From Bilabrum cf. latius (Eukaryota > Bigyra: Bicosoecida > Bigyra > Bicosoecida), in contig OZ237735.1 in the NCBI GenBank assembly GCA_965178125.1, positions 2,418,001 to 2,482,000 on the forward strand: 64,000 nucleotides of DNA, given 5' to 3'. Below the pieces are notes generated by a model. It was not told the DNA's origin. It saw only the letters and a program-made list of their open reading frames with translations, and searched no databases. This document shows, piece after piece, positions 26,955-39,900 of the stretch; within the stretch, counting starts at the first letter, position 1; each line of letters opens with the position of its first letter. The translations under genes were made by a program, and so were the position numbers.

Positions 26955-29900
26955 ATGAAGAGGAAAACCTTGCAGCGCGCTGGGGCAGCCTTTCTGAAGG
27001 ATGGCAAGGTCCACCACGAGAGAAGGCTAACGGACCTGCGCTTGGTCCCACGGCACACTGACCCTGAAGGTCCAGACGCAACTGAGCCATTTACACAACA
27101 AAAAAATAGTGCAACTAGCATCCATCGCACCCCCAAACATAAGCTGGGTGCCCGAAAACTTTCAAGACCTGACCAGATGCCAGAAACAAGTGTCGACGAG
27201 GATGCAGTGCTTCTGCGCCAGGCTGATATCGAAGACATCAAAGCTGCTGCGACTGGCATGAGAGCAGAAGAGGTATTTGGAATTGAAGTTCCAAGCCTGG
27301 CTGAATACAAGGAAGAGGTCGTATCCCTTCGCGAGATCAATGAACGAGCCGCCGCTGTGGCCAGCAGCAAGACTAATATGCGACTTTTACGGTTTCGAAG
27401 AAGATTTCAATGGTTTGGGGACGTGTGGGTCGCAGTCTTGTAGTACATTCGATGGAAGTCATCTTTACGCTTCACATTGGAGGTTCCATAGCTGTTTTCG
27501 GTGGGCAGGTTGGGCGCTGGCGCAGAGTACATGATTCGCAAGTCTGAGTATCTTGCAGGACTCATGGCAGCTATGGACGTTTCTACATCCCCTGTACCGC
27601 TGCCATAGCTCGGAAAGATTCTTGAAGAGTCTTTCGATGTTTTGAACCCCACCGGGAGGCTCAAGATAGACCGCAGAGAGGCATTGTGCTTCTGGCAGTT
27701 CTACAGGATGAAGCCAGACAGCGGTCCGGGCGAGGTGATACGCATGCTGTTCCGATCGTTCGATGGCGACAGGCCCGGAGGCCTGAATCACATCAATTTC
27801 ATGAAGATGCTGGTGCAGCTATGCATATCCAGGTACGAGAGCCAAGATGTGCTCGCTGCGGTCTCGTCCGCTCCCTTCGAGGCGATGGCGAACCACGCAA
27901 GCCCTGCATCAGGGGGCGTTCCGGGATTTGGCATCGAATCGCAGTCTATAGATTCATCCCATGCGAGCCTCGTGGGCGCGAGCAGGCCAAGCGTCCATCG
28001 CAAGATCACTACAGAGGACCTGGAGCGCATCATCCGGGGAAGCCCCTAGCTGCTGCAGGTATTCGAAGGCATCCGGCTCAAAAGGCTGCCGGCAGCGCTG
28101 CGGTCCATGGTGCAGAGAGCCAGGCTGAACAAGCAGCTCGACCGCACCCAGCGGTAGATGAACGAGGTGAACTACAAGATGAAGCTGCGTCACGCCGCTA
28201 GGCTGTGGCAGCAGCAGACCACTAGGCGCTGTTTCGTTGAGTGGAAGGTGGCTGTGGCGACCTTGCAGCAGCACCGTCTGGTCGAGTACAGGCACAAGTC
28301 AAGGAGAGCGCTTCGAACGTGGCTCAAATGGGCAAGGTTTCGCGGGATAAGCCGGAAGCAGAATCGAATGGCTCGAGTGTTTCACGTCGTGCGCCTGAGC
28401 AGGCGCGTGCTTCGAGGGCTGCAGCGCCACGTCGATGCTGTGATTCGGTTCCGCAACCTGCTCACGAACAGGGCGGACGCCTCGTTTGCGCAGCTCATGT
28501 TTGAGCGGTACTTTGGCGCGTGGAAAGAGGCTCATTAGACGGGAATTGCGGAGCGCAAGTTCTCATCAATGATCCGACGGAGGTGCCTGAGGGCTTTGCA
28601 TAGCCACGTGCAACAACAAACACTCGCAGGCCAATCCAGGCGCCAGCTGCGAGAGAGGAGCCAAGCGGGCCTCCAAGCCGAGGCAGATCGCCGCGCGCGC
28701 ATTCGAATCAAGGCCGCACGAGACGCCGAGGCTCGACAGGCGGCCATGGAGCAGGAGGCATTCGCCGCCGAGGTGGAAGCCATCACGCAGATTCAGGCCG
28801 CCGAGAGCGAAGCAGCAAAAGCACGGGCAGACCGAAAGCGGGCAGCAGCCATTGAAAGGTAGAACAGGATGCGGGAGGCTCAGGCCCGCAGGCGCAGGGT
28901 AGAAGCCCTAGCGTCGTTCAAGGCCAGGTGGGACGGGGCAGCCGATCGAGCTGGTCACCAGGCAGCAGAGCGGGCCAAGGTCTGGCTGGAATCAGATGAC
29001 GGGGAATCGTGGCTGGAAGAGGAGCGCAAGCGATTCTAGGGTTACACGCGGGTGGAATAGCTGTCACAATCCGGATCTGAGTTTCAGATCGAGTGCAGGC
29101 AACCGTCCGGTCGGGTGTGGGCTGTCAACCGACGGACCGGCCAGGAGTTCAGATGCGCTCCGCTCTCGAGAGAAAATGCAATTGCTGTACTCAAGGCTCA
29201 CAGAATAGCAAAGGAGACGACAGCTGCCAGACAGCAAGTCGTTGATGAAGAGCGAGCAGAGTGGGAGACGATGCATCGCGAGCGGGTAGCTCGTGCTCTG
29301 CAGGCTGCTTTTCTCAGCCACCGCATGAGAAACGTGGTACTCGACATGTATCGCAGCGTGCTTGAGCAAACCACCGACCCGTTCTCTGGCAAGGTCTCAT
29401 ACGTCGATCTTAGAACGGGGGAGGTGCTGCCTCGCAAGCCGCTCATGTTCCGTCGTGCCCAAGTGCACCCTGACCCCGACTGGATACTGCGCAAGGACCT
29501 AGTGAGAGGTCGGTACTACTACATGGACCCAAGCAAGCCAGACAAGCAAAAGTATCACGCGCCCAAGGGATATCTGCTGTGCTTCGAGTGCCGCCTTGAC
29601 TTTGCCTCGCGGCGGTGCTACGGCGAGGGATGCAGCGGGTACGCCTACTGCTTCAGTTGCTGGGAGTCAGCTCATCCCCCAGAGGACCCAGTCCTTGCTG
29701 CGCATGCATCTTCCATTGAATCGGTGCCGAGATAGCCGTCTGTCTGCCAGATGCACTCGTACTGCGAGCGGGTGGGAGCGCCCAGCACAGCCACTTGCGT
29801 CGACGGCACAGCGGCTGACGGGATCCTCTGGGACGACTAGTCGTGGTACCAGACTCTATGCAGGCCGTGTGCCCTCGCATGGTCCTAGGGTAAAGTTCGG

Positions 29901-30179
29901 CGACTGCCATTTCAGCCTGCGACTTGCAGCGTGGACATCCCGGTGAGTGCACTTGCGGCACCAGAGCACGTGACGGGCGGCGACGGACCCGCAGAAGAGG
30001 GCAAGGACTCGAAACGTGTGGGCAAGGCGAAGCAAGGTCATGAAAGCGCGCCACAAGCTGCTGTCGGGCAGAGCTAGGCCCCCAGTGATGCTGAGATAGC
30101 TGCCGGGTAGGCTTGGGATTTCTACGAGTTCTTGTCATCTGCCCAAGTGGAGGCGCAAGTCCGCCGAATGGGGTACTGA
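26955..30179 (+). CDS. SFI1-like centrin-binding / ciliary-type protein with B-box-like zinc site
   Basis: 1,074 residues in one exon, ending in TGA. Fourteen in-frame TAGs (first at 27441, last at 30105) are read as Gln, the highest density in the window. An in-frame TGA at 26940 fixes the start. Residues about 215-290 look like degenerate EF-hand helices. Residues about 400-555 contain five or more tandem helices of the form R-x-L-x-x-W/L, as in SFI1 centrin-binding repeats. A charged coiled coil follows (about 555-690). A Cys/His cluster CFEC...CYGEGC...CFSCWESAH (about 875-915) resembles a B-box zinc finger; WW-like segments with V-N-R-R-T-G and Y-Y-Y-M-D lie either side. This mix is typical of basal-body or axonemal proteins, so a ciliary role is inferred, not shown. 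Confidence 0.75.
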
Positions 30180-30266
30180 GCTATCGGTGAGAATTCAAGA
30201 GTGCAATTGTCATTCAATAGAGGTCTGTCATGTATGGGCAACTCAGTATAAACCAGATCGATCTAA

Positions 30267-33200
30267 TCAGGGCTCCTGTGGTGCAGGCGCAGGCACCACA
30301 CGAGCTGCATCCTGTGGTGGCGCAGGTGCCGGGTCCTAGGCACTCCTCACATTCACACGCACGGTGAATGCACTTGCACCGCTAATTTCTTTGTTTTTTT
30401 GACCCTAGCCTTTAGTAGCAGCAGCGGCAGATCCCCGGCCCTGCCTCTGCTTCTTGAGCCTGTTCTGCTCCCTCCTCTTCCTGAGAGTGGTCCAGTAGCC
30501 AGGCCTGCTGCGCTCGATGGCCTTCTGCGCCTCGCACTCACTGATGCAGCACTCCTCAAACCCAGTGATGCTACCACAGCACTTGGCAAAGCTGTTCTAT
30601 GCGCAGCAGAACAGGTAAACAGCGCCATCTCGCCCCCCGCACGGTGCGGCGACGCACCTCGCGCAGGACAGCTCCGCTTCATCAACCGATTGCTTGCATT
30701 GGATGGCACCGCAGCAGCAGGTTTTCTTGTAAAATACGTGACATGGCCAGCAGATGACGCCCTTGTGCAGGCCAAAGAGAAGCGCGATGGCCAGGGTGGT
30801 CAGGGTGAGCATCACGCCGCTGTCCCGGCCGGCAACCGACTCCTTGACATCGACATCATCCGGTCCCATGGGAGGACCAGCGAAGCTGACGGTGCCCTTA
30901 TCTGCCAGCTGGCTCGCGTCCATGAGCACCTCCATGATCGTCAGGGGTATGATGACCCACATCATGCCGATGAGCCGCGGAGCAACGCAGTACTGCCTCT
31001 GCAGCCGGTCCCTCGACATCATGCCTCTGAGCCCAGGCAAGAAGCAGGGGCAGCACTTCGAGCAGCACGTGTCACAGAGCATGCTGCATAGAGTGTGCTG
31101 CTCGCGCGATGGAGCATCACCCTTCTGATCGCCCGCGGTGATGCCTTCCGAGTAGCTCTCGTTGGGTCCCACGCTCGCATCCTAAAACATGCCGGAGGGC
31201 AGCTTGGCTGAGCCATGCAGTGAGCTGGGCAGGGTCGAGTCGTTGCCACCTTCGTTCTGACCGTCATCGAACGAAGGCCTGGCTACCTTTGAAGTGGTCG
31301 ACGATCCTTCGAAGCTTCCAGTCGACCTCCGCCTGTTGGTGCTGGCGTTCGCAAGCTCCTTCCGCACAGCTTCAAGACTTGGAGGCGCGTTGCGCCCCAT
31401 GTGCAAGAAATCGGCCGCATTGCGCTCTTTCACAAGAGAGGAAGGTGAGTCTCGGCGGGCTCCGCTGCGCCCACCAAGGACCGCGGCAACGCTGTCCCTG
31501 CGGCGCTTGGAGGGCGCCACTCGAGTGGATGAGGCAGAGCTGCTTCCCCTCGCATCGGACGACCGCGATCGACCTTTTGATGCGGATGATCCGCCTGCAG
31601 ACGCAGTGTATTCATCCCCATGCTACTTCATTTTGATCTTTTGCTTGGAACCGGACTGGCGGCAGGGTTTGCTGCTGCGTCTAGTCGCTGCGAGGATGCC
31701 GGCCTTCGAAGAGGAAGACACATCTTCGACCGAGTCATCAGATAGTCCAGAGGTCATTCGAAGAGATGTGATGTCAGGAACTTGACCCGGGCGCACCTTG
31801 CGGCGGGACTGGTCGCTCCCCGGCTCTCGCTGGACCGGTACGACATGTTGCGCAGGGTCAGCTGCCCCGCCCGTGCGGCTTACGTTCGGAGTGGATGCAG
31901 ATCTTGCCTAGCCACGCAAAATGGAAGCAACTCGAAGGTCATGCCGCCTGCCATATGAGGACGAAGAACTACCTGTCACTTCAAACAATGGGCCTTGCTT
32001 GACTCGCTTCAAGCCATCTGCAGTGCCCAAAGAGCGATCCGGTCCGCTTGGGGTGCTTGCATCGGCTGGTAGCAGGACCTTTAGCGATGAATCCGCGGTG
32101 ATTGTCTGTCCTGGAGACCCAAATCCTTTTGTGGCCCTCCCCAGACCGCCGGCTTGCTAGTTCACTTCGATGCTGTGGGATGCGGCGGTAGCGTGAGTGA
32201 ACGAAAGCTCCCTAGCCGGAATAGGGCTAGACCAGCTCTGCGCGTGGGGCTTTTCTCCACCTCTTGCCAGCACCGACGTGCCAAACTGGGGCTAGGACAG
32301 TCCAGGGCGCAACAGCCCGGACGGAAACCCGTGAAAGCTTCCGTGACCGCTGTCGCGCCTGCCCAGTTTCGTGGCCCCGCTGGCTGCCGCCCCAGCACCG
32401 TCCCTCCCCATGCCTCTAGTTTGACCAAAGTCGAACGAGCTTCTCCTGGTTACCTGCGTGCCGATTTCTGCCTCGCTGATGGGAGCAGAGGCGCGATGTG
32501 CAGCGTCGCCAGTGGCATCAGACTCATCTTGCTGTTGCCTCCTTGGATGCTTAATGCCCTTCCTCCTCCCAATGATGTGTTCCTTGGCCTTGGCACCATT
32601 GTCAGAGTTGGAGGCTCGGATGTCGCTGGAGGTGGCGTCAAAGCTGCAGGCGCGACGACCAGTGGCACTGCCGTCCTCGTATCCTTGGAATGAGCCGACA
32701 CTACCATTCCCAAACGTCACATGAGAGACATTCGACACTGCATGCGGTGCTTCTGTTCGCTGAGAGCCTTGCTCCAGGGCCGGGTCTACGGACATGACTG
32801 GGGACGCACAGCCTCTTGCAGTAGTACCATTAAGAGCTTGATTCGGCTGTGGCGTTTGTGCAGCGAAGGCATGTGTCCCCGTCGAGGCCTGCCCTGTCGC
32901 AGAGGGGTCAGGAGCCGCACCCGCCTTCTTCCATCGATTGCTCTGCTAAGCAACGCCTCTATTGCCTACTGTTTGATGTGTTAAGGAAGTCAGCGATCCA
33001 TCCACTGTTTGATCGGTATCTGCTGCTGGCAGCCTGAGCGACCCCCCGGCATCGAGCATTACGGCCGACTCAAGGGTGCCCACTGAGGCAGTGTATGCGG
33101 TTCCAGCCAAGAATCGAGGCATGACCCCAGCAACGAGAGCCATGTCAGCTTGCATTGCAACATCGTTAGGGTTACTATCTTTCGAGTCATTGGCGACATA

Positions 33201-33845
33201 CTTGGTCGTTGCAGCGTCACCCACTTCCCGTGATGACCCCTGCTGACCAGCGACATCCCGAGTCCACACGCGAAGCTTCGGGAGTTCTGCCGCCTTTCGA
33301 ATTGAATAACAATGCAGGTATATCGAACATATTCCCCCAATTAAGGCAGGCAGAGAATACGTCAAGAACCAGCTGTCTACAGCAGGCTAGCACAAAGTGG
33401 CATGCTGCTCCTGTCCGCTAAGCAATGCCCCAACGGAGGCCAGCAATGACGAGCAGGCCAGTAGATACAGTCTATACTAAAAGTACTGCCGTTCCACTTC
33501 GTAGCGCTTTATGATGCGGCCACTTGTGGCGTGACAAATCCCAAGACCTGTGCTAACTGTGATGATTCCGACAATGAGCAGCGCAACCGTATGATTCGCA
33601 ACACTCTAGGCAACACAAATCGAAAAATACGACAATACGTCGAGACCGAAGCACCCTGGAATAAACGATATGCTCTCTATCACGGATACGGCAAGCAGAG
33701 CACTGGCTGCATCGCGCGTAGCGATTCCTACAAAACGCGAGCTTCTGAGCGATAGACCGGCTACAACGAATAAAAGAAGTAGAATACTACAAAGTCTAGC
33801 TGCGATTGCTGCAGCCGAACCGATCGAGTCGCCCTGATCAGGCAT
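30267..33845 (-). CDS. 7TM receptor-like membrane protein with very long third cytoplasmic loop
   Basis: 1,192 residues, apparently intronless, stop TGA. Twelve TAGs (33606, 33477, 33387, 32946, 32292, 32157, 31908, 31623, 31182, 30597, 30405, 30336) are read as Gln. An in-frame TGA lies upstream and the first Met is at 33845. Five hydrophobic helices occupy residues about 8-182; a polar Ser/Gly/Lys-rich disordered stretch of roughly 740 residues follows; two more helices lie near plus 31010-30740, the last beside a Cys-rich cluster (KTCCCG, CARC, FCCA, KCCG) that may be palmitoylated or bind metal. The 5+2 arrangement fits a GPCR with a giant third intracellular loop, but no family signature such as DRY or NPxxY was seen, so receptor identity is inference. 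Divergent with the RRM-STEEP gene. Confidence 0.65.
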
Positions 33846-33963
33846 GGTATTGTAGTTCGTTCGGAAATCGGCGCCTGCCAGACTTGGTCGCACGTGCTGC
33901 ACATGTTCCGCTGCGCGGCGCCCCTCGTCACCCCGGGCCTGGTTTGCAGCAACAATCCGAGAT
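33846..33963. promoter_or_regulatory. short bidirectional promoter region
   Basis: 118 bases separate the starts of the 7TM gene (minus) and the RRM-STEEP gene (plus), nearly the same distance as in three other divergent pairs. Confidence 0.6.
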
Positions 33964-34893
33964 ATGGCGGCTCGAGATGTTCATGGTCGCGAGAAACCAT
34001 CAAAGGCGCTTTACATATAGCATATGCCAACTGACGTAGATCCTGCTGAGGTGGGTCGTCTGTTTGCTGGCGAAATCGGGTTTGTAGACTTCCGGCCGGT
34101 TCGAAAGATGGCGTTCATTCAGTTTGACACGGAGAAGAATGCCGCTGCTGCCCTACGACGACTACAGGGTCACACGGTCCAAGATGGGTCTAGACCGCTC
34201 GTGCTTCAGTTCGATCACGGCGCCATGCACGACAGCGGGAGCTACATCGACAAGCGCAGAAGTGCCCTGCTCGACGCAGAGCTGGCAGGCACGATACCAT
34301 ACTGCTGCACTGCCTGTCGTACTGAGATATTGCGCCTTGTCGCGGCGTGGCCGCTGCTCAGCAGTCCACGAAGAACTGTGGATGGATCATTTGCCGTAGA
34401 GGAGAAAACTGCACTCCGTAAACTGATGGCTGCCAAGGCCCCAGCAGTCAACGTTGTGAGACGAGACGGCTCGAATGAAAGCGGTGTCCCATCAGTATCG
34501 ATGGCCTCTGGAGAGCGCTCCGTTGCACCGACTGACGCATCGGCGAGCAGCGAGGGCAAGCCAGCCCGACCATCCTCCTCCTCTCACTCGGCCAGCTCTG
34601 CGACTTCAAGCGTGACCCGCGAGGCGGCTTCCGGGGAACGCGTGGCAGAGGCGAGGCACATGCTGCACTGTCCTAGGTGCGACGTGCCGGTGGCTTACAG
34701 GGCCAGACCGCTGGGCGAGCCTGCCAGGTTTCTGTTCGTGCTGGATGGGGCCTTGGCGGCGCAGGTGGACGGGGCATTGAGCCACGCTGCGGTACCCAGC
34801 TAGTCAGGCAAAGCGAGCGCGGCAGGTAGTAGCGCCACGGGCGAAGGGGGCGATGGGGCGCCGCGCAGGCAGGCTGGTGAGGTCTTGGCCTGA
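33964..34893 (+). CDS. RRM - STEEP1 (CXorf56/UPF0428) fusion protein
   Basis: 309 residues, one exon, stop TGA. TAGs at 34018 and 34801 are read as Gln. Residues about 15-75 form an RRM: RNP2 is LYIQHMP, where the Q is a TAG, and RNP1 is KMAFIQFD. The second half carries the STEEP1 pattern: YCCTAC with paired cysteines (about residue 117), a variable Ser-rich insert, then a CPRC pair (about 238) and R-F-L-F-V-L-D-G-A. Human STEEP1 binds STING and has been found with the spliceosome; an N-terminal RRM would suit an RNA-linked role. The start is an ATG followed by a basic leader that leads directly into RNP2. Confidence 0.75.
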
Positions 34894-35511
34894 AGCTGGA
34901 TTTGCGGCCTGTACGGCTGAGTCCTGGATGTTGGTTGTTGATTTCAAAGTCCACATATTGCTGAAGCGACGCGCTTCAACGTGGCACCAGGTTTTGAAGC
35001 AACCGTTTGAACTCCTCCAGACCTGAGAGAATGATGCGACCAGTTGGGCTCACGGCAGAAGGTCGCTTCAAGCTGGTTCCGCAAAACCGATTCGGGGCGG
35101 CGCCGATAGCTGCAATTCAAGATCCCAGATTCAAATAGCTACAATGGCCTCCGCTGCCTGGCAAATTGCAAGTCGCGGGACAGGAAGGGATTCCTACATT
35201 GGTACCGTATCATCGCCAAGACAGGCACCGGGTAAGGCCATCAGGTGCGGTAGAGGTGCGGTGTGCTTGTGTGATTTGGTTCTGGACACATCCCGATCGG
35301 TCAGTTTTGCACAACGAAAATAATTGTCTTGTGCGCAGGTGTTCTAGTACGCGATGAAGTTGAGCATCCAGCTGGACCCACGCATGCATATGGCGACCTT
35401 GCGAAGCACAAGCACTCGTGCCAGCACGCAAAGCGATCTGCGGCGATGTACGACCCACGCCGGAGCAAGGATGTGGATATGTCACAGTAGGAACGCAGCA
35501 AGCTGTATAAT
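34894..35511. other. intergenic, no gene recognised
   Basis: About 620 bases downstream of the RRM-STEEP gene. Only short frames broken by TGA or TAA occur on both strands, and base composition is more even than in the neighbouring genes. I see no RNA gene or repeat. Confidence 0.5.
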
Positions 35512-35536
35512 ATGAAAGTGTCTGCTTAGAGGCGCC

Positions 35537-36210
35537 ATGCTGCCGCGCTGTGCCGCCCATCTACGTGAGACTGATACATTTTGGAATCTGCATCTGCGGT
35601 TTCTCAGCTGCCGCGATTCTCCCGCTCCTCGTGTGCATTCCGTACACCGCAGGGCTCCTCGGTCTCTCTACACCATCCAACCCGAACGGAAATCTACTCC
35701 AGCTCGCGCTCGTGCCACCTTGCGAGCCCACTTGGAAGCCGGGGGGGCGGTGTCGCCTCGCGGGGCACTCGTCGGTTCGACGGGCCGGGCCCGGGGTGGC
35801 CCATTTGCGGCAGGCTCTTCCGCCGGTCTTGCAGACCTCGGAGAAACTCAGTGGCTCGCCACACATGCCAAGACTTTGCGTGGTACCAGCGGTGGCCAAG
35901 GAGACCAGCTCGCCACACCCAGCCGTGGCCGGTCGGCCGCAGCGATAGCGTCACCAGGCGCCTCATCCCCCCTTTCGATCGCCGCCGCGTCGCCCTTGAG
36001 TTCCGTCGGCTTCGCGCCTGGCACGGGACACCGCGGCCGCGGAACTTCATTGCGCGGCGCCGCCGCAGCGGAGGACCCCCTGCTGACTGCCGCGGGCGGG
36101 ATCGTCGCTGCGGAGAGAAAGGGGGCGCGGCGGGCGCGGCGGGCGGCGAGGGGCCCAGCCCTGCTGGCCCGCGGGCGGTACGGGGCACCTGCCGCCTCCA
36201 CAGTGCGTAG

Positions 36211-36266
<56 letters not shown>

Positions 36267-36460
36267 AAGGTCTTGCTGCAGGTGCAGGGGCCGGGATTGG
36301 GACAGGGCAGAGTGCTCGCTCGTCCACGTCCACATCCATGCAGTCCCCCCTGCGAGCCACCCGGGAGCTAGTGGCGGGTCCTGGGTCCCCTGGCGGCGAC
36401 CGAGCGATCCAGCAGCAGAGGGCCAGGAGGCTCGGGTGGGGCAAGCGTTACCTGCTGTAA
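35537..36460 (+). CDS. disordered Ala/Gly/Ser/Arg-rich hypothetical protein
   Basis: 307 residues from ATG to TAA without any in-frame TAG. No domain is recognised. Composition is Ala, Gly, Ser and Arg, with RGR patches and a (GA)n stretch encoded by a GGAGCA hexanucleotide repeat near 36211-36267. The N-terminus is uncertain. An alternative start at 35512 (ATG AAA GTG) reads through a TAG to a GTGAGA donor at 35565 and could splice into this or another frame. The third frame opens with a hydrophobic segment (from 35550) that might be a membrane-anchor exon. Codon choice favours this frame, but confidence is low. Confidence 0.4.
36211..36267 (+). repeat. GGAGCA hexanucleotide tandem repeat
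   Basis: About nine copies of the six-base unit, coding for alternating Gly-Ala in the surrounding frame. An equivalent Gly-Ala hexanucleotide repeat occurs in the Bin3-like gene. Confidence 0.85.
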
Positions 36461-36474
36461 CAGCCAAGGCTCGG

Positions 36475-36519
36475 GTGAGTAAGCATCCTTGAGTAAGCAT
36501 CCTTGAGTGAGCATCCTCT
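36475..36519 (+). repeat. three direct copies of a 14-bp unit
   Basis: GAGTAAGCATCCTT occurs twice, then GAGTGAGCATCCTC, just after the TAA of the upstream gene. Probably 3' UTR or intergenic microrepeat. Confidence 0.8.
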
Positions 36520-36549
36520 GGGAGGGGGGCGGGAGGGGGGCGGGGGGGT
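36519..36549 (+). other. G-rich tract with quadruplex potential
   Basis: Five runs of three to seven G on the plus strand, separated by single A or C bases, within 31 bases. This satisfies the G3+N1 quadruplex pattern. It sits about 60 bases downstream of a stop codon. Confidence 0.75.
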
Positions 36550-37101
36550 TACGGGTTTGTGGTGTTTAACGTACTGAAGGCCCGCACATTTGGCTGGAGA
36601 TATTTGCTTCTGTATTTATCTGGATCCAGGATTCAGGATTCCAGCATTGACAGCCGCATTGCTTGCTATAGCGCGGCCTGCTCCGCTTTGCCGAGATCTC
36701 CTACCTGATCCGCGATCAGCTTGGCGGTCCTGGCAGAGGGAATGCCATGCGTGGACACATGCAAGATGCCCGCACCACCGTTGGTAGATGTCGCTCCACC
36801 GAGCGGCGAAGCTCCCCCCGATCCAGTAGCCACCCAATGTGTAGGTTCCGCTGTCGGTGCGCGGCGAGTCGATGATCTCTCGATTTCAACTCATTCCATC
36901 TTTGAAGTCTCCATCTTGGCGTTGGCATTCGACTTGTTCGAGGAGAGCTCTCAGACCAGGTTGGGCGAAATAGACTAGTCTACTGCAGGGTGCCAGGTCG
37001 TTCTGTTTGTCAGTCGCTGGTTTTCGTTCTGCAGCCGCCAGCCAGACGGCCTGATATATATACAAGTTGCAAACGTGGAGCATCGACTGCCCAACAGCAA
37101 C
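36550..37101. other. upstream region of the zinc-finger gene
   Basis: About 550 bases without a clear gene. With TAG as Gln the zinc-finger frame is open back to an ATG at 36742, so a longer N-terminus is possible. AT-rich base use, a TATA-like GATATATATAC at 37053-37063 and the acidic start at 37102 argue that most of this is promoter. Confidence 0.5.
37053..37063 (+). promoter_or_regulatory. TATA-like box of zinc-finger gene
   Basis: GATATATATAC lies about 40 bases upstream of the ATG at 37102 in an otherwise GC-rich setting. Confidence 0.45.
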
Positions 37102-38658
<1,557 letters not shown>

Positions 38659-38760
38659 TGGCGAGCGCAAGCACGAGTGAAAGGTCAAGGTCAGGGAGGT
38701 CCTACTCTTCCGAAATGCTTCTCCTCATGTGATGATGCGCCAGCAATGGCAGCGTTTCCT

Positions 38761-39048
38761 GTTATATGTACTCGGATATCAGGATTGAAGCAACGGGGAG
38801 CAGAGGTGAGCCGGAAGACGAGGTGGGCGCAGGAGGACAGGAGGTGGAGAAGAAGAGGGGGACACCGGCACAGGCGACGATAGTGCGGTGTCAACAGGGA
38901 GAACACAACGGGAGGAATGGGGACTCCAGGTGCAAGGCACGAGGGAGACGCGGGTGGCAGCGGACTGCATGGCCAGCAGCACGCAGAGGGCCAACAGGCG
39001 GTTGGACGGATGGGGCGCGGCAGGTCGGCCAGGACCGGCGCGTGCAAG
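38761..39048 (+). repeat. inverted repeat arm A (pairs with 39279-39570)
   Basis: About 288 bases whose reverse complement recurs at 39279-39570 with only scattered substitutions and short indels. No terminal target-site duplication or transposase was seen. The arms are GC-rich and encode no consistent protein on either strand. Confidence 0.9.
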
Positions 39049-39110
39049 ATAAGAAAAATTCCTGCCCCCGGTCCCGCGGACCCACTGGGCTTCACCCCGA
39101 ACGACTGGTT

Positions 39111-39172
39111 TTCACCGGTCCACCTGAATGCGGTATTCATCTGACACTACGAATATACACGCCACTTTCCCC
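39111..39172 (+). repeat. repeat C (inverted copy at 40337-40397)
   Basis: About 62 bases nearly identical to the reverse complement of 40337-40397. The distal copy lies immediately upstream of the ATG of the 144-residue gene, so the unit may carry promoter or 5' UTR sequence. Confidence 0.85.
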
Positions 39173-39182
39173 ATGCACCCGA

Positions 39183-39276
39183 CTGGCCTCGTCGCCACAT
39201 GGCTTCCTGTTCCTGTTCCCCGCCCTAGGTACCGTGTGCTTTGCTCCTTGCATTGCCACCTTGGCCCTATCCTTTC
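39183..39276 (+). repeat. inverted repeat arm B (pairs with 39570-39664)
   Basis: About 94 bases with a near-identical reverse complement directly after arm A'. Contains the palindromic CCTAGG core region. Confidence 0.85.
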
Positions 39277-39278
39277 AG

Positions 39279-39570
39279 CTTGCACGCGCCGGTCCTGGCC
39301 GACCTGCCGCGCGCCCCATCTGTCCACCCACCTGCTGGCCCTCTGCGTGCTGCTGGCCATGCAGTCCGCTGCCACCCGCGTCTCCCTCGTGCCTTGCACC
39401 TGGAGCCCCCATTCCTCCCGTTGTGTTCTCCCTGTTGACACCGCACTATCGTCGCCTGTGCCGGTGTTCCCCTCTTCTTCTCCACCTCCTGTCCTCCTGC
39501 GCCCACCTCGTCTTCCGTCTCACCTCTGCTCCCCGTTGCTTCAATCCTGATGTCCGAGGACGTATAACAG
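39279..39570 (-). repeat. inverted repeat arm A'
   Basis: Reverse-complement partner of 38761-39048, separated from it by a 230-base spacer. Identity ends abruptly at the GCGCGTGCAAG/CTTGCACGCGC boundary. Confidence 0.9.
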
Positions 39571-39664
39571 AAAGGTTAGGGCCAAGGTGGCAATGCAGGG
39601 AGCAAAGCACACGGTCCCTAGGGCGGGGAACAGGAACAGGAAGCCATGTGGCGACGAGGCTAGT
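39570..39664 (-). repeat. inverted repeat arm B'
   Basis: Reverse-complement partner of 39183-39276. It follows A' directly, giving the order A - C - B - A' - B', consistent with inverted duplication of one A-B' unit. Confidence 0.85.
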
Positions 39665-39900
39665 CGCAGAAATACAGAAATACAGAAATACATTGTTGGG
39701 TAAAGATTCCACAAGCACCCAGATGCACCGTTGCCCCCGAAGGAGTTCGAGTGATCACCTGAATCCAGAGGAGTCCTCAAACAAGGACTACAAGACCCCC
39801 GACCCTTTCAGGCCAAAGGCCCCCCAATCTCAGCCTACACCGCCGAGTCCCCTTTATTCGCCATCAATGTGGTCCCCCACAAGCCCTCAGCCTGATGCCT

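Noticed and set aside
35694-36500. Minus-strand frame with a long poly-Leu run.
   Set aside because: The Leu run is only the other reading of the GGAGCA hexanucleotide; it has no flanking membrane-protein features.
36742-37101. Upstream extension of the zinc-finger protein.
   Set aside because: Open only by TAG read-through; TATA-like sequence and AT-rich composition make it more likely promoter, though not excluded.
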